This document shows positions 60,801 to 64,000 of a DNA stretch of 64,000 nucleotides, one piece after another. The stretch comes from Ciona intestinalis. Lineage: Eukaryota; Chordata; Ascidiacea; Phlebobranchia; Cionidae. The translations under genes were made by a program, and so were the position numbers. The notes beneath the pieces are model-generated. The model did no database searches and was not told where the DNA came from. It worked only from the letters and a program-made list of their open reading frames with translations. The stretch spans positions 1,428,881-1,492,880 of the forward strand of contig NC_020175.2 of assembly GCF_000224145.3 (NCBI RefSeq), read 5' to 3'. The first letter of the stretch is position 1, and every line of letters starts with the position of its first letter.

Positions 60801-62053
60801 GAAAGTTACATACTTGGTAACCGGAAAGCGGTACAAGGTGTATAAAACAGAATACCAGAGAATATGTTATAACAATTGTCGATTTTAATTTAGGTAGGCC
60901 AGCGAGACCATATTCATACATTTTCCACCACCAATCTACTTACAGAGGTATTCGTATTATTCGGTATCGTGGCACCGAGTCGTTCTGCTAGATCTGATAC
61001 GACGGTGATGTTATTAGCGCTTATGTTGCCTGGAGAAGCAACCAGTAACTGAGCCAACCCCAAGAGTGTTTGTAGACTTTTGGGGTCGAATTTGCGTTCA
61101 AGTTCCCCGACCTAATTAGGAGATATAGTTAGAGTGGGGGAAGACGGGACATACTTAAGCTCATTATTACTCAATATTCCCAAACTTAAAATATACGGTC
61201 CTGGTTAAATTGAATTTAATATTAGAAATACACCTTAAATAACATGAAACAATACTGTAGTAGGCTTTGAAAATTAAGTTTAAACATTTTACCTTTTTCA
61301 CTGCTTTAGTTTTTAATCATAGCCTATGTATGTACTTGTAACAACAGAAAAATGATAATAACTACTGCTAAGAGTCTCTTACCGAATTTCGAATATATTT
61401 TTATATATATATATACATTATCTTGTTATTATATTTTAATATAATAGACAGTTTATATTTAAATACCCCTGAGGTATGAATTATTGAATTAAAAACAAGC
61501 CATTCAAAAAAATAAAAACTTACACAACCACAAAGTTGGGGAAGACGAGACGAAAAAGTTTTGTTACCGCCTTTGCCTCGCGCTTTGTTGGACCGTGAGA
61601 ATATTATCGAATACTACTGTAACAATTGTTCTTACGTTCATCAAATGGGTATCTGTTATAGTAGATTTAAAAAAGGCCCGTCTTTGTCCGCGACCCGTCT
61701 TCCCCAACCTCATACCATAGCAATGTGGGATAAGATGGATACATTCGGCGCATTATATATCCCACAACAGTCGTTATAACACTGTGTTCTAGTGTTCTAT
61801 TTGTATGGGTTAGCACATGCGTAACGTCGTGGCTAATACATTTTTGTTTTACACGTAAGAAGTCCCACAGGAGGAACGGATGGGACCTGAGAAAGTGCGG
61901 ACCAGAGTTGACTCATTACCCAATAATATATACTTACATTCTCATCCACGTTTGCAAGAGATTGGCCGCATTGAGCTGTGTCAGTAGTTGTCGGATCGTA
62001 TAAAGATTCTTTTCCGTTAAATTGACAAAGTACTGACGAAAGATGTCTGTCGT
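54892..62053 (-). CDS. Adhesion G-protein-coupled receptor (ADGRG-like), 5' incomplete
   Basis: Fourteen exons on the minus strand: 62053-61938, 61111-60944, 60562-60453, 60286-60175, 59950-59856, 59286-59103, 58350-58231, 57973-57818, 57563-57454, 57012-56805, 56527-56398, 56141-55984, 55512-55342 and 55134-54892, about 692 residues. The ectodomain is Asn-glycosylation rich (NISANNIT, NNTNTS) and fits a GAIN fold. It ends in a GPS-like module (FVCGYWNRYDF ... SDCRRV ... CHCKRPGSYNN). Seven hydrophobic helices follow: YAGCSVSVVGLVCVVFIY, CLSYITFIGTI, GTIFLHYLLLATWGW, GIFAYGMPAVVVATNALV, YYGFLAPVGIMLLFNITM, LLLVIMMGLTWTIGYL and YLFTIFNVLQ/GLMMFLL. TM6-7 and the FLHY..L..W motif resemble ADGRG2/G6. 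The tail is Ser-rich. Upstream exons were not found. The GPS lacks the HL(S/T) cleavage triad. The donor of the GPS exon (57818) is weak. Confidence 0.9.
60000..60160 (-). mobile_element. SINE with internal deletion in GPCR intron
   Basis: 3' part (TTATCCTTGTGTGGCGGCGC, TATAACGCTGGTGTTCCTTT, ATACACCTTGTGCC) joined directly to the head region (TAGTCTACGCCTGCAGTGGTA, AACAGCGTCCAGCCTTGAAC). The middle body is deleted. Confidence 0.7.
60300..60400 (-). mobile_element. SINE 3' fragment
   Basis: CATGAATGTAATTATGTAAC, TTTGTCCTCACATGACTATG and CGTTTTAACGCATGTGTCCC, a diverged 3' end in the next GPCR intron. Confidence 0.55.
60800..60900 (+). mobile_element. SINE 3' fragment, opposite orientation
   Basis: GAAAGTTACATACTTGGTAA, CGGTACAAGGTGTATAAAAC and GTTATAACAATTGTCG, in the intron beside the 60944-61111 exon. 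Confidence 0.55.
61130..61235 (-). mobile_element. terminal part of long MITE family
   Basis: GAGTGGGGGAAGACGGGACA, TACTTAAGCTCATTATTAC, AATATTCCCAAACTTAAAAT; same orientation as 22434-22760. It starts 20 bp before (genomically after) the GPCR exon at 61111. Confidence 0.6.
61535..61720 (+). mobile_element. MITE-like repeat, third subfamily
   Basis: GTTGGGGAAGACGAGACG at the left, TTGTTGGACCGTGAGAATAT inside (shared with 43395-43640) and CCCGTCTTCCCCAACCTCAT at the right as inverted ends. Complete copy. Confidence 0.65.
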
Positions 62054-62084
62054 CTGGGAAAAAAATTGTAAAAGGGATGAATGA

Positions 62085-62600
62085 ATGTAACTTAATTTTT
62101 TCTCGCGTGGCAACGACAACCTTTGCCCCGGCGCCAGTGTCGTGATATATTCGTTCCGATTGGTATTTTGTACCGGGAGCTAGTGCGCATGCACCGAGAC
62201 GCTATTGCGCATGTCCCAAGACGCTACTAAAAAAAATTCTGCGGAAAAATATTACAAAACATATACCAGCATCTGTACTGTTGGCGTCGCTATGATTCAT
62301 TTTTAAGTGTTACATATAGCGCTGTAACGTTTTTAAAGCATTCGCAATAGCGCCCGGTACAAATATATCAATCGGAACAAATATATTATTACGACACCGG
62401 ACACTGGTGTTCTATACATGCACCCGTTTACAAATTACCACGCATGTAATTTTGAGGGCGATTGTCCAGTGGCATTTGAACAACCGATATGCGACCACTA
62501 GGCTGGAGCAATTGCACGCCCATAATAGTAACAGTATCGCAATTCAAACCCAATATAATGTTACGCTGTTGGTATGAGGGCTTTGAGCCCACATACGCGT
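62085..62600 (-). mobile_element. SINE split by a MITE insertion
   Basis: SINE sequence (GAATGTAACTTAATTTTTTC, GCGTGGCAACGACAACC) stops at about 62127 and resumes at about 62405 (TGTTCTATACATGCACCCGT, GGGCGATTGTCCAGTGG, GCACGCCCATAATAGTAACA). The CCGGTGTCGT-family MITE lies between. Confidence 0.8.
62131..62402. mobile_element. short CCGGTGTCGT-family MITE inside a SINE
   Basis: Left arm GTGTCGTGATATATTCGTTC, right arm the reverse complement ending TTACGACACCGG. Internal blocks (TGTTGGCGTCGCTATGATTC, TAGCGCTGTAACG) match 21590-22303, of which this is a shorter, internally deleted relative. Confidence 0.8.
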
Positions 62601-63023
62601 ATTTACTTTCATATTGTGTGTGGTTTCAGGTTTGCAATATTTCAATGTTTTTTTTTTTGTGGGATGTTTAGTTTGTTCATTTAATCGCATTTTTACTCGT
62701 TTTCCTTATCACTTCCACACACTTTTTTACTTCTTTTGTTCACTGTTGTCACGCTTGGTTTCTTTGATTGCTCACGTGTTTAAGTCCATCGCTTTCTGTG
62801 CCGTTGGACTGATTACACTTACAGTATTTTGGGCGTTTTTCATTTCTCGTTTCGATTCGCTTCTTGGTGTGCAAGGTTAAGTCCTCTATAACGTGTTGTT
62901 GAACGGGTACAAAGTGTTATTTTAGTCGGTTTACGTTTACAAGATACGTTTCTTAGTGGTAACATTGCATCGGTGCACGTTAACTCGTTTATCGGTCATG
63001 CCCCTTTTATATTTTAGAACGTA

Positions 63024-63216
63024 TATAGTAGGGTGGGGGAAGATGGGACATCTTTTCAATCTATTTTCTCGTCCAATTTGTTAGTAAACGAAGAACATTC
63101 AAAGAATTATAAACCATATCTTCACGACTTCCATAAACCGTTGCTAATTGTTTAAAACACGATTGGGATATTTGGAAATTATGTGTTAAATGTGTCCCAT
63201 CTCCCACCACACTATA
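63024..63216. mobile_element. short MITE, complete (193 bp)
   Basis: TATAGTAGGGTGGGGGAAGA at the left, TGTCCCATCTCCCACCACAC then TATA at the right. Standard interior (TTGTTAGTAAACGAAGAACA, CATAAACCGTTGCTAATTG). Confidence 0.88.
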
Positions 63217-63283
63217 CTGTATATACGATTTAACAATATACGATTTTATACAGTGGTTTGAGTTTAGACCAGACTACGCCATC

Positions 63284-63514
63284 GGGTAATACTAATTTAC
63301 GGGAATACGGAAATACGGGAACGACGGGAATCGCAATCTAATTTACGGGAGTACGGAAATAGGGTAAAGAAAACACACATTCCCGTAAGTTCCCGTATTC
63401 CCATAAATTAGTTTGCAGTTTTTTCCGTCTTTTCCGTATTTCCGTATTCCCGTAAATTAGATTGCGATTCCCGTCGTTCCCGTATTTCCGTATTCCTGTA
63501 AATTAGTATTACCC
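63284..63514. repeat. 78-bp inverted repeat, near perfect
   Basis: Arms 63284-63361 and 63437-63514 are reverse complements with about two mismatches over 78 bp, separated by 75 bp. Each arm contains short internal near-repeats of AATTTACGGGAATACGGAAA. The spacer carries further fragments (TTCCCGTATTCCCATAAATT). Confidence 0.9.
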
Positions 63515-63585
63515 ACGACAGACAGGCCCCGCGATTGGCCGTTAAGGCAACGGCCCGGACCAAACACCTCAAACGCGTAACAATA

Positions 63586-63707
63586 ATGAGCCATCACTGG
63601 GATATAGAGGTTGAATTATGGAAATCTTTAGATCGACCGTCGCATTTCTCCTTGCTGAAGGCCGTTTCTGATTTCCATATCCTGTCAAAGGTTGTACTGT
63701 ACTTTAG
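63586..63707 (+). CDS. Probable first coding exon of a gene leaving the window
   Basis: Start codon at 63586 (context CAATAATGA) opens 40 codons (MSHHWDIEVELWKSLDRPSH, then FSLLKAVSDFHILSKVVLYF) ending at a good GTAAGT donor at 63708, phase 2. Composition looks coding: amphipathic, few rare residues. I do not recognise the family. The rest would lie beyond 64000. It is on the opposite strand to the GPCR gene and could also be an upstream neighbour of it. Confidence 0.5.
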
Positions 63708-63878
63708 GTAAGTATATGTGTCTTTAATTCGGATCTTGCCCTTGAGACCAGTAACCTGGCAGAGATCTATATGAAAGCAGGAAAAGGGTCAACGAAAAAG
63801 TTTTTGGTGTATTTGTTGTGCTAAAATGGAGCGGCCAATCTAAGCGGGCATAAGGTGTAAAAAGCAGATCACCCGTAG

Positions 63879-64000
63879 TATAGTACCATAGGGGAAGACA
63901 GGACACTTAAGCACATACTGCCAAATATTTCCAAAATCAAAATAGATGACGGTTTTTGGTTAATACCACGAATTAGTACTATCATTCCTTTATTAATTGA
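63879..64000 (-). mobile_element. long MITE-family element, cut by window end
   Basis: TATAGTACCATAGGGGAAGA, CAGGACACTTAAGCACATAC, ACCACGAATTAGTACTATC; same orientation as 22434-22760. It is in the first intron of the gene that starts at 63586. Confidence 0.75.

Noticed and set aside
62614-62880. 88-codon hydrophobic open frame
   Set aside because: T-rich DNA gives Phe/Leu/Val-rich translations by composition alone; there is no splice support and it begins at the edge of a SINE.
1-64000. CRISPR array or prokaryotic mobile system
   Set aside because: Repeats are dispersed eukaryotic SINEs and MITEs; there is no regular spacing, and the genes have introns.

Overview
This is a eukaryotic, intron-rich, AT-rich window. 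Compact genes with short exons, the gene content (a chordate reticulon, a netrin-G-like protein, an adhesion GPCR) and very dense short transposable elements point to a tunicate, most likely Ciona. That assignment is inference from protein resemblance and repeat style; no database was searched. There are two assembly gaps (26960-27009 and 46173-46297).

Layout, left to right: (1) 779-3095, minus strand, a small type II membrane coiled-coil protein of Golgi-membrane-protein (GOLM/CASC4) style. (2) 6190-9775, minus strand, a membrane-anchored short-chain dehydrogenase of the retinol dehydrogenase 11/12/13 type. (3) 10811-20937, plus strand, a reticulon gene with three alternative first exons feeding one reticulon-homology domain. 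(4) 20938-28187, a repeat-rich gene-poor stretch. (5) 28212-30874, plus strand, a complete five-exon cytochrome P450 of about 509 residues. (6) 30875-35620, intergenic with repeats. (7) 35621-44561, plus strand, a ten-exon netrin-G-like gene of about 582 residues with signal peptide, laminin N-terminal domain, three laminin-EGF repeats, an EGF-like module and a GPI-type tail. (8) 45014-53853, plus strand, a C2H2 protein with about twenty zinc fingers. (9) 54892-62053, minus strand, an adhesion GPCR whose 5' end is not found. (10) 63586-63707, plus strand, a probable first coding exon of a gene leaving the window on the right.

Exon boundaries were placed by hand from GT/AG sites, reading-frame phase and family resemblance. 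For most genes every junction is phase-consistent, which is the strongest support here. The genes do not form an operon or pathway; they are independent chordate genes. The dehydrogenase and reticulon are divergent across about 1 kb, and the zinc-finger and GPCR genes converge.

Between and inside the genes lie at least 24 copies of one tRNA-derived SINE, about 20 copies of a palindromic MITE family whose ends read about TATAGTAGGGTGGGGGAAG, a hAT-type MITE with a perfect 8-bp target duplication, a second MITE family found once inside a SINE, and several inverted or direct repeats. No tRNA gene, rRNA, CRISPR array, or retrovirus-like element was seen.
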